A stretch of DNA of 64,000 bases from Bacillus sp. FJAT-18017 (GCF_001278805.1 NZ_CP012602.1:3445501-3509500); one strand, 5' to 3'. Positions 33,761 through 42,752 are shown, counted from the first letter of the stretch. Numbers and translations are program-made. Notes: generated by a model not told the origin, from the sequence alone.

Positions 33761-36055
33761 TTAAAGCATTGGATGCTCGTGTTTTGCCTTGAGGCGCTGC
33801 CAGCGATGTTCATTTTCAGCTTCAAAAGACTCTAGCATCGCTTTGTTCTCTTCTTTTAATAAATGCTTTGATTTACCCATGTATTTTAGCCATTCTGATG
33901 CCGGGACACGCTTGTTTTTAGCCTCAGGGTCGTAGGTGATCGTTGTAATTCCCTGCTCAATCTCATATAGCGGGAAAAAGCAAGAATTAACCGCCTGCTC
34001 CATAATCGTGCTGCCATAACGGTCCTCAGATTTCCAGTTAAGCGGGCACGTAATTAAAATCTTACCATACACGGTGCCGACATTCTGGGCGTACCACTGT
34101 GCTTTTGCGCCTTTTTTTACAAGGTCCTGAGGGAATGCCTCTGTACCAGTGAATACGTACGGAATATTCGCAGCCGCCATCAGCTGGGCAGTGTCTTTGT
34201 GGTGGAAGGTTTTCCCTTTCTGGGTCTTGCCAATGCTCGTTGTGCTCGTCATATGGCCAAGCGGCGTGGAATAGGACATCTGTGAACCGGTATTCATATA
34301 GCCTTCATTATCATATTCAACTATGATAAGCTTATGGCCGCGCAAGGCTGTTCCAATAGCCGATCCCATACCAATATCCATTCCGCCATCACCAGTGATC
34401 ATGACGAAAGTGACATCGTCCTCGATGTTGATTTCTCCCCGCTTCTGCATTTCAAAAAATGCTTCGACGGTACCAGACAGAGTTGCTGCCCCATTCTGGA
34501 ACAAGTTATGAATCATCGTTTGTTTGTGTGATGTATAAGGATATGCAGTTGTCGTTACATACGCACATCCAGTTTGATAAAGAACGACAATGTCGCCTTC
34601 AATGCCCTTAAAGAAAAGCTCAAGTCCCGGGAATATCCCGCAGCCCGGGCAGGCTCCATGACCAGACCCCAGCCGTTTTGGCTTACCGGCCAATGCCCGA
34701 AGAGGTGGAATTTTAACTTTAAGCTTACCCGTTGCTTCATCCATTTTGACATCAATCAAGCCTGTTTTAAAGGTTTCGCCATGCTGCGGTTCGATTACTG
34801 GCTTTAACGCATTTTCCGGATTCCCTGGAACAATGCCATAATAATCAAATGGTTTTTCGGCAATCCCTTTTTCCATTGCATCAATTGCCATAGCAAAAAA
34901 TGCCTCTGCATCATCCGCATAGAAGTCCTTACCGCCAAGTCCGAATACCCTGCTCAGGACAATTGTTTTATTTTCTCTATCCTCTTGTAGTGCAGCCTTC
35001 ACTTCATGTGTTAAATTCGGGCCATGGCCGCCATAGGAATCCGCTCGTTCTCCAATCAGCAGCGATTTCACGTTTTTTAGAGCTTCACGGATTTCTTTTG
35101 CCGGGAAAGGCCTGATTATGTTTGGCGAAATGACACCGGCTTTAATGCCCTTGGCCCTTAGCCTGTCGACAACATCCTTGGCTGATTCAGCTGCGGAATT
35201 GAGTAGGAACAGAGCCACTTCTGCATCTTCCATTTTGTAAAGGTCAAGAATCTCATAATTCCTTCCTGATAACTCCGCGTACTGAGATGCTACTTCCTTG
35301 AACACTTCTCCAGCAGCATAGATTGCTTCTGATTGCTGGAAGTGGTTGTTCATCAAGTCTTCCCCATTCATATGGGCTCCGATAGTTACCGGTTTCTTAG
35401 GATCTCTTGCAAAATTGTAATCTGTTGGGCATTCACCAACGAATTCCTGGACAGTGGCACGGTCCTTGAAATAGTGGACTCTGCGCTTTTGATGAGAGGT
35501 GAAGAATCCATCATAAGCAACAATAACCGGTAGCCGAACCTTCGAATGCTCCGCTATTTTCAGTGCCATGATATTCATATCGTAAACCGCCTGAGGTGTT
35601 CTAGCAGTCAGAATTACCCAGCCAGTATTTAAGGCATAATAAAGATCTGAATGGTCTCCCCTAATATCGAGCGGCCCGCTGACAGCCCTGGTAACAAGGT
35701 TCATGACCATAGGGAAGCGAGTTCCGGCTTGGACTGGCAGCTGTTCAATCATGTAGAGCAATCCATTTGCGCTTGTCGCATTAAATACACGGGCTCCAGT
35801 AGCGGCAGCTCCATAGCAAATTCCTGCCGACCCGTGCTCCCCATCTGCCGGAATAAGCTTAATATCGTGCTCGCCCCTTGCCTTCATCATATCAAGGTAT
35901 TGTGCAACCTCGGTCGATGGGGTAATGGGAAAATACCCCATAATATGATAATTGATTTGGGCAGCCGCCATCGCAGCCATTTCATTTCCTGATTCGAAAG
36001 TCAATAATTGCTCTTTGTTAGCTGTTGTTTTCAATTCCTCTTCCAAAATGGCCAT
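33761..36055 (-). CDS. 2-oxoacid (pyruvate-type):ferredoxin oxidoreductase, fused alpha-beta subunit
   Basis: 764 residues, cytoplasmic. The alpha part (about 15-395) has GYFPITPSTEVAQYL and the Rossmann-like EVALFLLNSAAESAKDVVD. The beta part (about 450-700) has the cluster cysteines GACPGCGIF, YQTGCAYV and a later ITCPLNW, and the TPP motif MITGDGGMDIGMG...YDNEGYMNTG. The enzyme oxidises a 2-oxoacid with CoA to acyl-CoA and CO2 and reduces ferredoxin. It resembles pyruvate rather than 2-oxoglutarate enzymes in domain make-up, but the substrate is inferred. Its ATG overlaps the gamma-delta stop by one base. Confidence 0.88.
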   Translation of the reverse strand: MAILEEELKTTANKEQLLTFESGNEMAAMAAAQINYHIMGYFPITPSTEVAQYLDMMKARGEHDIKLIPADGEHGSAGICYGAAATGARVFNATSANGLLYMIEQLPVQAGTRFPMVMNLVTRAVSGPLDIRGDHSDLYYALNTGWVILTARTPQAVYDMNIMALKIAEHSKVRLPVIVAYDGFFTSHQKRRVHYFKDRATVQEFVGECPTDYNFARDPKKPVTIGAHMNGEDLMNNHFQQSEAIYAAGEVFKEVASQYAELSGRNYEILDLYKMEDAEVALFLLNSAAESAKDVVDRLRAKGIKAGVISPNIIRPFPAKEIREALKNVKSLLIGERADSYGGHGPNLTHEVKAALQEDRENKTIVLSRVFGLGGKDFYADDAEAFFAMAIDAMEKGIAEKPFDYYGIVPGNPENALKPVIEPQHGETFKTGLIDVKMDEATGKLKVKIPPLRALAGKPKRLGSGHGACPGCGIFPGLELFFKGIEGDIVVLYQTGCAYVTTTAYPYTSHKQTMIHNLFQNGAATLSGTVEAFFEMQKRGEINIEDDVTFVMITGDGGMDIGMGSAIGTALRGHKLIIVEYDNEGYMNTGSQMSYSTPLGHMTSTTSIGKTQKGKTFHHKDTAQLMAAANIPYVFTGTEAFPQDLVKKGAKAQWYAQNVGTVYGKILITCPLNWKSEDRYGSTIMEQAVNSCFFPLYEIEQGITTITYDPEAKNKRVPASEWLKYMGKSKHLLKEENKAMLESFEAENEHRWQRLKAKHEHPML

Positions 36056-37068
36056 TATAGAAGCCTCCCTTCTACATATGGAAAATTCTGTTTGACTCTA
36101 TTTGAATCCGCATATCCAATCATCTCGCGAAGGTCACCCAATGCATCGGTTGGGCATGCTTCAACACACTTCAGGCAGCCCTTGCAATATTGATAATCAA
36201 TTCCTTTAAGAAACATTTGCTCACGCCCCCGCTTATCCTGGCCACTCTCCCAGACGAAGCAGAAATCAGGGCAGACTGTGTCACACTGTGCACAGTGGAT
36301 ACAGCTTTCAAGCTTTAATTCCGGCAAAAATCCCTGGCGCGAACCACTCAAATCCTTAAGGATGCTGTTAGCCGGTGCAGTAATGACACCTCCAAGCTCC
36401 TGAGTCTTAAACCCTAGCCGTGGCAGCGGCCGTGAAAATGATTTGCCTTCTGCTCCTTCAGGCACTTCGTATACTTTAAATTGAACCTCATTAAACCCGC
36501 GCTCGAATGTCCTGATATTCGGCTCGACTAAGTGAGGATATTTTTTTTCAAATGTTTTTCTAATTACACTTTTCATCGCTTGAGGGTCCAGAAAATCACA
36601 AATCCGGAACATCGCCCCGAGCATCGCTGTATTTACCTTCGTTTTCTCCTCTACCGCAATAGTTAAGGCGTCGACAATGGCCAGTGTGCCGTATTTAAAC
36701 TGAAGGTCTTTTCTGATTCCATCAAAATCGCGTACGGAATTGACGAGGACAATTCCATCAGCATCGAGTCCGCTTACAACATCTACCATTTTATACAGAG
36801 CTTCATGAAAAACCCCAATAACATGCGGTTGTTCGATTGGGCTATGGTCACGGATTTCTACATCAGGATCACAAAATCGGATAAAACTCTTTACCGGGGA
36901 CCCTTTCTTCTCTGATCCGTATGATGAGAAATTCGATCCGTTCAAGCCAAGTCCCAGCACACCTGCCTCAGCAAGCATTTTCCCTGCAAGGTTGGCCCCC
37001 AGGCCGCCAATTGATTCAAGGCGGATTTCAAAAAAGCCCAATTCATTTTGTTTAGGTAAGATTGACAT
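36055..37068 (-). CDS. 2-oxoacid:ferredoxin oxidoreductase, fused gamma-delta subunit
   Basis: 337 residues. Residues 10-200 form the gamma domain (FFEIRLESIGGLGANLAGKM, GSNFSSYGSEKKGSPVKSFI, VNTAMLGAMFRI). The C-terminal delta part holds two 4Fe-4S motifs: CIHCAQCDTVCPDFC and CKGCLKCVEACPTDAL. It carries electrons from the TPP centre to ferredoxin. Together with the alpha-beta protein all four canonical modules are present, in two chains. The operon begins here; the upstream region includes a repeat fragment. Confidence 0.88.
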   Translation of the reverse strand: MSILPKQNELGFFEIRLESIGGLGANLAGKMLAEAGVLGLGLNGSNFSSYGSEKKGSPVKSFIRFCDPDVEIRDHSPIEQPHVIGVFHEALYKMVDVVSGLDADGIVLVNSVRDFDGIRKDLQFKYGTLAIVDALTIAVEEKTKVNTAMLGAMFRICDFLDPQAMKSVIRKTFEKKYPHLVEPNIRTFERGFNEVQFKVYEVPEGAEGKSFSRPLPRLGFKTQELGGVITAPANSILKDLSGSRQGFLPELKLESCIHCAQCDTVCPDFCFVWESGQDKRGREQMFLKGIDYQYCKGCLKCVEACPTDALGDLREMIGYADSNRVKQNFPYVEGRLL

Positions 37069-37449
37069 GTTCTCCCCCCATATTCTTATAGGAAAAGCGC
37101 AAGCGCTGGAGCTAGACAGTACTCAAAGTAAAGATATACTTTCTAAATTTAAAATATAAATCCCCAGCAGTGCTGGCACTCCCCACCTTCCATTGTAGGC
37201 AAGAGCTGCCTATTGCGCTGTGACAAATGTTAAATACAACTTAAAATTTTTGAAACAGCTTAATAAATTTTAATAAAGTCTTTTTATAATAAGGTTTTCA
37301 AGGAACTCCCCGCTGTATTACAGCGCCAAATCTGTAGTGTAACAGATTAGGATTTTACTAGTTTGGTATGGTTTACCTGTTTTCTTTTAATCTTAGTTGG
37401 GTAATAGTAGAGATGATTGTTTCCGGGGGTCTCAAATATGGAGGTCATC
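37069..37449. other. Intergenic region, oxidoreductase / acyltransferase
   Basis: About 380 bases between divergent genes. It contains a repeat fragment (37093-37120), small hairpins (CCAGCAGTGCTGG; TAGGCAAGAGCTGCCTA), a TATAAT at 37285-37290 and two stems in the acyltransferase leader: CGCTGTATTACAGCG (37311-37325) and AATCTGT/ACAGATT (37329-37348). No gene seen. Confidence 0.5.
37093..37120 (+). repeat. Fragment of the dispersed repeat
   Basis: AAAAGCGCAAGCGCTGGAGCTAGACAG joins the left end and right end sequences of the element at 12927-13184 with the interior missing, as if deleted between its ends. Confidence 0.6.
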
Positions 37450-38484
37450 ATGAAAAAACGAGACTACTACTTTGATAATGCAAAATTCATTTTGATTTTT
37501 CTTGTTGTGTTCGGTCATCTGCTCAGGGCCTTTATTGAAGACAATGAAGTATTTTTCGCATTATATAAAGCGATTTACACATTTCATATGCCCGCATTTA
37601 TCCTAGTGTCGGGGTTCTTCGCAAAAGGTTTCAACGAAAAGGGCTATATAAAGAAAATCGCCAAGAAGCTAATTTTGCCTTACATTATCTTTCAAGTAAT
37701 CTACTCTATTTATTATTTTTATCTATACCAAAAACAAACGCTTGTCATAGACCCTTTTAATCCTCATTGGTCGCTTTGGTTTCTCGTTAGTATGTTCTTC
37801 TGGAACTTGTTGATGATTCCTTTTTCAAAACTGAAGGCTTCAGTCGCAATTCCTTTGGCACTTACAGCTGGACTGCTCATTGGATATGTTGACTGGGTAT
37901 CAAACTACCTTAGTTTATCCAGGACATTTGTATTCTTCCCACTGTTTTTGGCGGGATATTATCTGAAAAAAGAACATTTCTATTCACTATTCACGATTCC
38001 AAAACGTATTATCGCTCTTGTGGCATTCATTGTATTATTTGCGGGATTTTACTTTTATCCCGACATGCAATATCAATGGCTGCTAGGTTCAAAGCCGTAT
38101 GAAGCAATGGGAGCAGCCTCTTTATTGGCCATGTTCAAAAGGCTTGGCATCTACATCTTGAGTTTTGTAATGGTAATGAGCTTTTTTGCCTTTGTGCCAA
38201 GAGGGCAGTACTTTTTTACAACTCTCGGAAAACGCACACTGTACGTGTACCTTTTGCACGGTTTCCTGGTCAAGCTGCTAAGGGAGACTGAGCTAATATC
38301 GTATTTTGATAAAACCGAAAGGATTGTCCTTTTGGCTGGAGTATCCCTTATTATTGTGCTGGCCCTCTCAAGCAAACTGATAACAGCATTTACACAACCA
38401 TTAATAGAATTGAGTAACACCCGGATGAAAAAACTATTCAGCAGGTTATCTGGAGGCTACCGCGTGACAGAGGAAAGGAACTAA
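37450..38484 (+). CDS. Acyltransferase family 3 (YkrP/fucose 4-O-acetylase-like) membrane protein
   Basis: 344 residues, about ten membrane segments. MKKRDYYFDNAKFILIFLVVFGHLL with the active-site His in FGHLLRAF is the signature of membrane acetyltransferases; FHMPAFILVSGFF is the second motif. It probably O-acetylates a cell-surface polymer or small molecule. The ATG at 37450 follows GGAGGTCATC; a further ATG at 37438 is less likely. The leader contains two hairpins. It faces lutC tail to tail, with tandem array B between. Confidence 0.85.
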   Translation: MKKRDYYFDNAKFILIFLVVFGHLLRAFIEDNEVFFALYKAIYTFHMPAFILVSGFFAKGFNEKGYIKKIAKKLILPYIIFQVIYSIYYFYLYQKQTLVIDPFNPHWSLWFLVSMFFWNLLMIPFSKLKASVAIPLALTAGLLIGYVDWVSNYLSLSRTFVFFPLFLAGYYLKKEHFYSLFTIPKRIIALVAFIVLFAGFYFYPDMQYQWLLGSKPYEAMGAASLLAMFKRLGIYILSFVMVMSFFAFVPRGQYFFTTLGKRTLYVYLLHGFLVKLLRETELISYFDKTERIVLLAGVSLIIVLALSSKLITAFTQPLIELSNTRMKKLFSRLSGGYRVTEERN

Positions 38485-38506
38485 AGCACAAAAATGACTG
38501 TTAGAG

Positions 38507-38655
38507 ATGAATGACACTTTTATTTCTAGCGGACGCGAAATGTCATTCATCTCCCTTATGAATGACACTTTGAGCTCTGAGGAGATGCGAACTGTTATTC
38601 ATCCGCCTGATGAGTGACATTATGAGCTCTGAGCAAAGGTGAAATGTCACTCATC
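38507..38655. repeat. Tandem array B: three 51-52-bp hairpin units with covarying arms
   Basis: Units begin at 38507, 38558 and 38610. Unit 1 arms are ATGAATGACA/TGTCATTCAT; unit 3 arms are ATGAGTGACA/TGTCACTCAT, a paired change that keeps the stem. Between the arms lies TTTGAGCTCTGAGGAGATGCGAA, related to the interior of array A. The array fills the gap between the acyltransferase gene and the lutC terminator. Confidence 0.9.
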
Positions 38656-38664
38656 ACATTTAAT

Positions 38665-38696
38665 AGAAATCCCCGCCGGATTTGGCGGGGATTTCT
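38665..38696. terminator. Terminator of lutABC (bidirectional stem)
   Basis: AGAAATCCCCGCC (38665-38677) pairs perfectly with GGCGGGGATTTCT (38684-38696). It starts 3 bases after the lutC stop. Confidence 0.75.
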
Positions 38697-38699
38697 ATT

Positions 38700-39419
38700 T
38701 TACAGATCGTTAATAACAATATAAGCAGCCCGTACCGGTCCATGGACCCCAACGACAAGGTTGAGTTCAATATCAGCCGAATTGCTAGGTCCGGTAATAA
38801 AATTAATGCAGGAAGGGACATCCTTTCCTTCAAGATGCTGACTGCGTATCCACTCTGCCGCTTGCGTAAATCGGGGCACAATTGTACTTTTTGGAACTAG
38901 TGCAATAATATTTTCTGGAAGGAAAGAAACTGAACGGCCTCTTCCAGGGCTGGTAAAATGAGTGACTGTCCCTGACTCGGCCAAGGTAATCTCACTTATT
39001 GTTATCGCCACTTTTGCACTTTCAGCAAGAGGAATGTTCTCATCCCCATTTGAATGATCCCAAACACGAACTTCTATATTTTCCGATGGCCATTCACTTT
39101 CAAGCAACTCACCTAAGCCCCATTTGGCATACCGTTCATCATTCCAAGTAATTACAGGGCCTCCGCCATACCCGCCGACAATTTCTCTCACTTTTGAAGA
39201 GAGTTCATCAAGGGTCGTCTCATGCAGAGAAGTGTGGATTTTTAGGCATTGTGTTTTTAACACTTGAAGGAGTTCATCCTGGGATGCCCTTTTATAAATT
39301 TCATGCTGTGGCTGGAAAGTGTAAACGGGACGTTCCACACCCGTTGTTTTCCTTGGCCGTCCAAGGCTGGAAGCTATTTTATCGAGAAATTTGTTTCGAT
39401 TGTGTATTGTGCCATGCAT
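38700..39419 (-). CDS. lutC: Lactate utilization protein LutC
   Basis: 239 residues, LUD domain (DUF162). VAITISEITLAESGTVTHFTSPG and FITGPSNSADIELNLVVGVHGP are the standard motifs. With LutA and LutB it oxidises L-lactate to pyruvate. GGGAGG is 9 bases ahead of the ATG, and the lutB stop is 2 bases upstream, so it is translationally linked. Confidence 0.93.
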   Translation of the reverse strand: MHGTIHNRNKFLDKIASSLGRPRKTTGVERPVYTFQPQHEIYKRASQDELLQVLKTQCLKIHTSLHETTLDELSSKVREIVGGYGGGPVITWNDERYAKWGLGELLESEWPSENIEVRVWDHSNGDENIPLAESAKVAITISEITLAESGTVTHFTSPGRGRSVSFLPENIIALVPKSTIVPRFTQAAEWIRSQHLEGKDVPSCINFITGPSNSADIELNLVVGVHGPVRAAYIVINDL

Positions 39420-39421
39420 AC

Positions 39422-40846
39422 TTAGTTGCCTCCCTTTTCGCGGTTCTTGAACCAGTCACGGAACCTTTCTTTATTTGGTCCGGGGAAGTCGCGAGTATCG
39501 GTCCAGGCCTTCAGCGGGCCAGGGCCTTTTGTAATTTTATCGCCAGCCATGAACGGATTCATAGCAGCAGGTGCCATTTTCGTACCCAGTTTATATAGCC
39601 CGGGAGATGAAGCACCGAAGCCATAGGCTTTCATGAGCAATTTCTCGGAAACCGGAGCTTTGCCTTCTTTTTCAACTATCACTTGCCTATGTTTATGCAG
39701 AAGCTGATGTAACGGGATCTTAACCGGGCACACGTCCGTACAGGCCCCGCAAAGCGTCGAAGCATACGGTAACTCTTTATACTCATCATAACCTCCCAAA
39801 AGCGGAGAAAGGACTGCCCCAATAGGTCCGGAGTAGATAGAACCATAGGAATGGCCGCCAACATGCCGGTATACCGGACACACATTTATACATGCCGCAC
39901 AACGGATGCATTGGAGAACTGAGCGGAACTCGCCTGCCAGAATATCCGATCTGCCATTGTCGATGATAACTAAATGGAACTCCTCGGGTCCATCAGCTTC
40001 TGGTTCCTGTCTTGGCCCAGTCAGTACCGTAATATAGCTGGTAAGCTTCTGTCCAACCGCGCTCCGGGTGAGCATGCTGACTAGAACTTCCATTTCCTCG
40101 AATGTTGGTACGAGCCTTTCCATGCCCATTACGGTAATCTGTGTTTTTGGCAGTGCTGTTACTAGATCAGCGTTACCTTCATTTGTCACAAGCGCAAATG
40201 AACCCGTTTCTGCTACGGCAAAATTGCAGCCTGTTATGCCGATATCGGCTGCCAAATATTCTTTACGCAGCATTTCCCGGGCGTGGGCTGCCAGTTCTTC
40301 AGGCTTTGACGTTTTATCATAACCAAGCTTTTCGGCGAAAACATCCCTTATTTGCTCCTTATTTTTGTGAAGGGCCGGAACGACGATGTGGGATGGCGGA
40401 TCATGATCATCGACTTGGAGTATATACTCCCCAAGGTCAGTTTCAATTACTTCACAGCCTGCTGCTTCAAGGGATTGATTCATCGAAATTTCTTCTGAAA
40501 CCATTGATTTGGCTTTTACAACCTTTTTGGCATTCTTCTTCTTTGCAACTTCCGTGATATAAGCACTTGCCTCTTCAGCTGTTTGAGCAAAATAGACATG
40601 TCCGCCGCGCTTGGCGACATTTTCGCTTAGCTGATCCAGATAATAGTCAAGGTTATCAAGAACATGCTGACGGATTTCTTCACCATGGTTCCGCCAATCC
40701 TCCCAATCACCTAGTTCCACCGTTACGTCCCGTCTTCTTGTACCCATCCTTTCCTGTGCTCCAGCAACAGCGCCTCGCATGAAAGAATCGTTTATGCCTT
40801 CCCTGACTCGTTCCTTGAATTGGTCCTGCCCGATTTTAATGGACAT
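39422..40846 (-). CDS. lutB: Lactate utilization iron-sulfur protein LutB
   Basis: 474 residues. The N-terminal LUD part ([39 protein letters not shown]) is followed by a ferredoxin part with [14 protein letters not shown] and [13 protein letters not shown], two 4Fe-4S sites. I use the ATG at 40846, after GGAGGGAG; an in-frame ATG 33 bases upstream has no site. Length agrees with B. subtilis LutB (about 479). Confidence 0.94.
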   Translation of the reverse strand: MSIKIGQDQFKERVREGINDSFMRGAVAGAQERMGTRRRDVTVELGDWEDWRNHGEEIRQHVLDNLDYYLDQLSENVAKRGGHVYFAQTAEEASAYITEVAKKKNAKKVVKAKSMVSEEISMNQSLEAAGCEVIETDLGEYILQVDDHDPPSHIVVPALHKNKEQIRDVFAEKLGYDKTSKPEELAAHAREMLRKEYLAADIGITGCNFAVAETGSFALVTNEGNADLVTALPKTQITVMGMERLVPTFEEMEVLVSMLTRSAVGQKLTSYITVLTGPRQEPEADGPEEFHLVIIDNGRSDILAGEFRSVLQCIRCAACINVCPVYRHVGGHSYGSIYSGPIGAVLSPLLGGYDEYKELPYASTLCGACTDVCPVKIPLHQLLHKHRQVIVEKEGKAPVSEKLLMKAYGFGASSPGLYKLGTKMAPAAMNPFMAGDKITKGPGPLKAWTDTRDFPGPNKERFRDWFKNREKGGN

Positions 40847-40892
40847 ACTGGTATCTCCCTCCATCCTGTTTCGAAACAATAGCCAAAGGTTT

Positions 40893-41609
40893 TTATCTGC
40901 TATTCAACACTTCAGCAATATGCATGATTTTTATTGGTTTACCGAGCCTGTCAATTCTGCCGCCAATATTCATTAAGCAGGCAGCATCCGCGCCGATCAA
41001 GTATTCCGCCCCTGTTTCCTCAACATGCTGGACCTTTTCATCAACCATCTGTTCTGAAATCTGGGCCATTTTGACGGCGAATGTTCCGCCAAATCCACAG
41101 CATTGCTCTTTACCAGGAAGCTCAGTAAATTCAAGTCCTTTTACGTTTTTCAATAGTTTCATAGGAGCTTCAACAACACCGAGGAGCCTGGTCATATGGC
41201 AGGATGTATGATATGTAACTTTGTGTTCGAACCTTGCCCCTACATCTTCAATTTTCAAGACATCAACGATAAATTGAGTAAGCTCAAATGTTTTTTCGGC
41301 CAGTGCCTTTGCCCTCGGGCCATAAACAGGGTCCGAAGCGAACAAATGTGGATATTCACGAAACATTGTGGCACAAGAACCTGAAGGAGACACGACGACT
41401 TCTGCATGCTGAAACGTATCAATCATCCGTTTCATTGCTTCTTTTGATTCCTTCACATAACCGCTGTTATAAGCTGGCTGTCCACAACATACCTGAGATT
41501 CAGGAAATTCGACCTCGCATCCCAGCCGTTCCAATAGCTCGACTGTCGCCTTTCCAACATCACTCTGGAAAAGGTCAACAAGGCACGTTGCAAAAAGGGT
41601 TACCTTCAT
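40893..41609 (-). CDS. lutA: Lactate utilization protein LutA
   Basis: 238 residues with two CCG domains: [13 protein letters not shown] and [13 protein letters not shown], cysteine-rich motifs of heterodisulfide-reductase type that bind Fe-S clusters. [13 protein letters not shown] and [12 protein letters not shown] complete the pattern. First gene of the lutABC operon; a LutR-type operator and a cre-like box lie 46-126 bases upstream of the ATG. Confidence 0.94.
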   Translation of the reverse strand: MKVTLFATCLVDLFQSDVGKATVELLERLGCEVEFPESQVCCGQPAYNSGYVKESKEAMKRMIDTFQHAEVVVSPSGSCATMFREYPHLFASDPVYGPRAKALAEKTFELTQFIVDVLKIEDVGARFEHKVTYHTSCHMTRLLGVVEAPMKLLKNVKGLEFTELPGKEQCCGFGGTFAVKMAQISEQMVDEKVQHVEETGAEYLIGADAACLMNIGGRIDRLGKPIKIMHIAEVLNSR

Positions 41610-41654
41610 CTTCTCTACTCTCCCTCATCTAGTTCATTACCATCCAAGTCAACA

Positions 41655-41670
41655 GGTCATCTGATGACTT
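41655..41670. promoter_or_regulatory. LutR-type operator upstream of lutA
   Basis: AGGTCATCTGATGACT; its reverse complement is identical over all 16 bases to the site before lutP (42728-42743). A GTCATC-nn-GATGAC-like palindrome suits a FadR-type GntR dimer. It would fall just after the predicted lutA start of transcription. Confidence 0.75.
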
Positions 41671-41720
41671 AAAGAAAAAAATGGTAGGTTATTTAAATAC
41701 TACTATAAAGCTACAAAATA

Positions 41721-41735
41721 ATGAAAGTGTTTTCA
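41721..41735. promoter_or_regulatory. cre-like box upstream of lutA
   Basis: ATGAAAGTGTTTTCA fits 14 of 15 positions of the cre consensus (T for C at position 8) and is palindromic at its ends. It lies just upstream of a possible lutA -35. Confidence 0.55.
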
Positions 41736-41747
41736 TATTATTTTTGT

Positions 41748-41773
41748 AAAAAAGCCTTTTTTAAAAAAAGGCT
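41748..41773 (-). terminator. Terminator of lutR
   Basis: AGCCTTTTTT (41753-41762) pairs with AAAAAAGGCT; on the minus strand TTTTTTAC follows. Confidence 0.75.
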
Positions 41774-41781
41774 CGAAAAAT

Positions 41782-42510
41782 TTAGATTGATATTGGCGCA
41801 GCTAAATAATATTTGGTCAGGATCTCTTCCACATTATTTAGATGCTCCAGCATTAAAAGGCGGGATAGTTCGGCATTTTGCGCCAGAATTGCCTTGTAAA
41901 TTGCCAAATGTTCATCATATAGTTTTTCGGTCGTAGTTTGTTTGGAAAATAACCATAGTTTCCGTGTCTCTTTCATTGTTTCGCCCATGAGGCTTGACAC
42001 CTGCTGCATCAAGTTCAGCAACATAGGGTTTTGTGCAGCCTCGGCAACAGCAAAATGAAATTGAAGATCAGCCTGTTCCCCTAGTTCCTCGTTGCCATGT
42101 GCCCTTTGCATTTCTTCCAATGCCTGCTCCATATTTAACAGGTTATCAGGGGTTCGCTTTAAAGCTGCGGCTGAAGCAGTTCCTGTCTCAAGAATCTTCC
42201 TAAGCTCGAGCAAGTTTTCGATATCTTTCTTATTCATCAATATGGATGTTGAAAGAGGAAAAGATATGTCACTGGATGTTATCTCTTTAACAAAGGTTCC
42301 TTCACCTTGCCTCATTTCAATTAATCCCATTGCCTTAAGTGCCGATAATGCTTCACGAACTGCAGACCTGCCGACCTGGAAGTTTTCAGCCAATTGCTGA
42401 ACAGAATCCAGTTTTTCCCCTGGCCTTACTTCCCCTTTTCGAATCATTTCATGAAGGATCTCTGCGATTTCTTCATATATTTTTTTTGGTTTTATCTTTT
42501 TGTAATTCAT
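41782..42510 (-). CDS. lutR: GntR/FadR-type regulator LutR
   Basis: 242 residues. N-terminal winged helix: IYEEIAEILHEMIRKGEVRPGEKL and QVGRSAVREALSALKAMGLIE; C-terminal all-helical FadR (FCD) domain with LRKILETGTAS, HFAVAEAAQNPMLLNL and DEHLAIYKAILAQ, whose Asp/His residues usually bind a metal and the effector. By position and type it is the L-lactate-responsive repressor of lutABC and lutP. AGGGG precedes the ATG. Confidence 0.85.
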   Translation of the reverse strand: MNYKKIKPKKIYEEIAEILHEMIRKGEVRPGEKLDSVQQLAENFQVGRSAVREALSALKAMGLIEMRQGEGTFVKEITSSDISFPLSTSILMNKKDIENLLELRKILETGTASAAALKRTPDNLLNMEQALEEMQRAHGNEELGEQADLQFHFAVAEAAQNPMLLNLMQQVSSLMGETMKETRKLWLFSKQTTTEKLYDEHLAIYKAILAQNAELSRLLMLEHLNNVEEILTKYYLAAPISI

Positions 42511-42678
42511 AAATTCAGCCCCTAAGTGGTCTTTCTGCCAATTGCTTTTCTATTATACAACGTTTCTAGCTGAATGATTATAAAACCTTGCCTTCCAGAT
42601 AAAACAAATTTTTCCACAACCGTTTCCCCTCTCAATATAGTAATAAAGTTACTTTTTAGAAAATTTATGCAAAATATA

Positions 42679-42707
42679 TTGTTTTTTACAAGAATGACAA
42701 ATATAAT
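42679..42707 (+). promoter_or_regulatory. Sigma-A promoter of lutP
   Basis: TTGTTT (42679-42684) and TATAAT (42702-42707) with 17 bases between; start expected near 42714. Confidence 0.7.
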
Positions 42708-42727
42708 TTTTGCTAGGGAAGAAGTCG

Positions 42728-42743
42728 AGTCATCAGATGACCT
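42728..42743. promoter_or_regulatory. LutR-type operator upstream of lutP
   Basis: AGTCATCAGATGACCT, at about +14 to +30 of the lutP transcript, identical (opposite orientation) to the lutA site. Confidence 0.75.
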
Positions 42744-42752
42744 CATCTTTTT

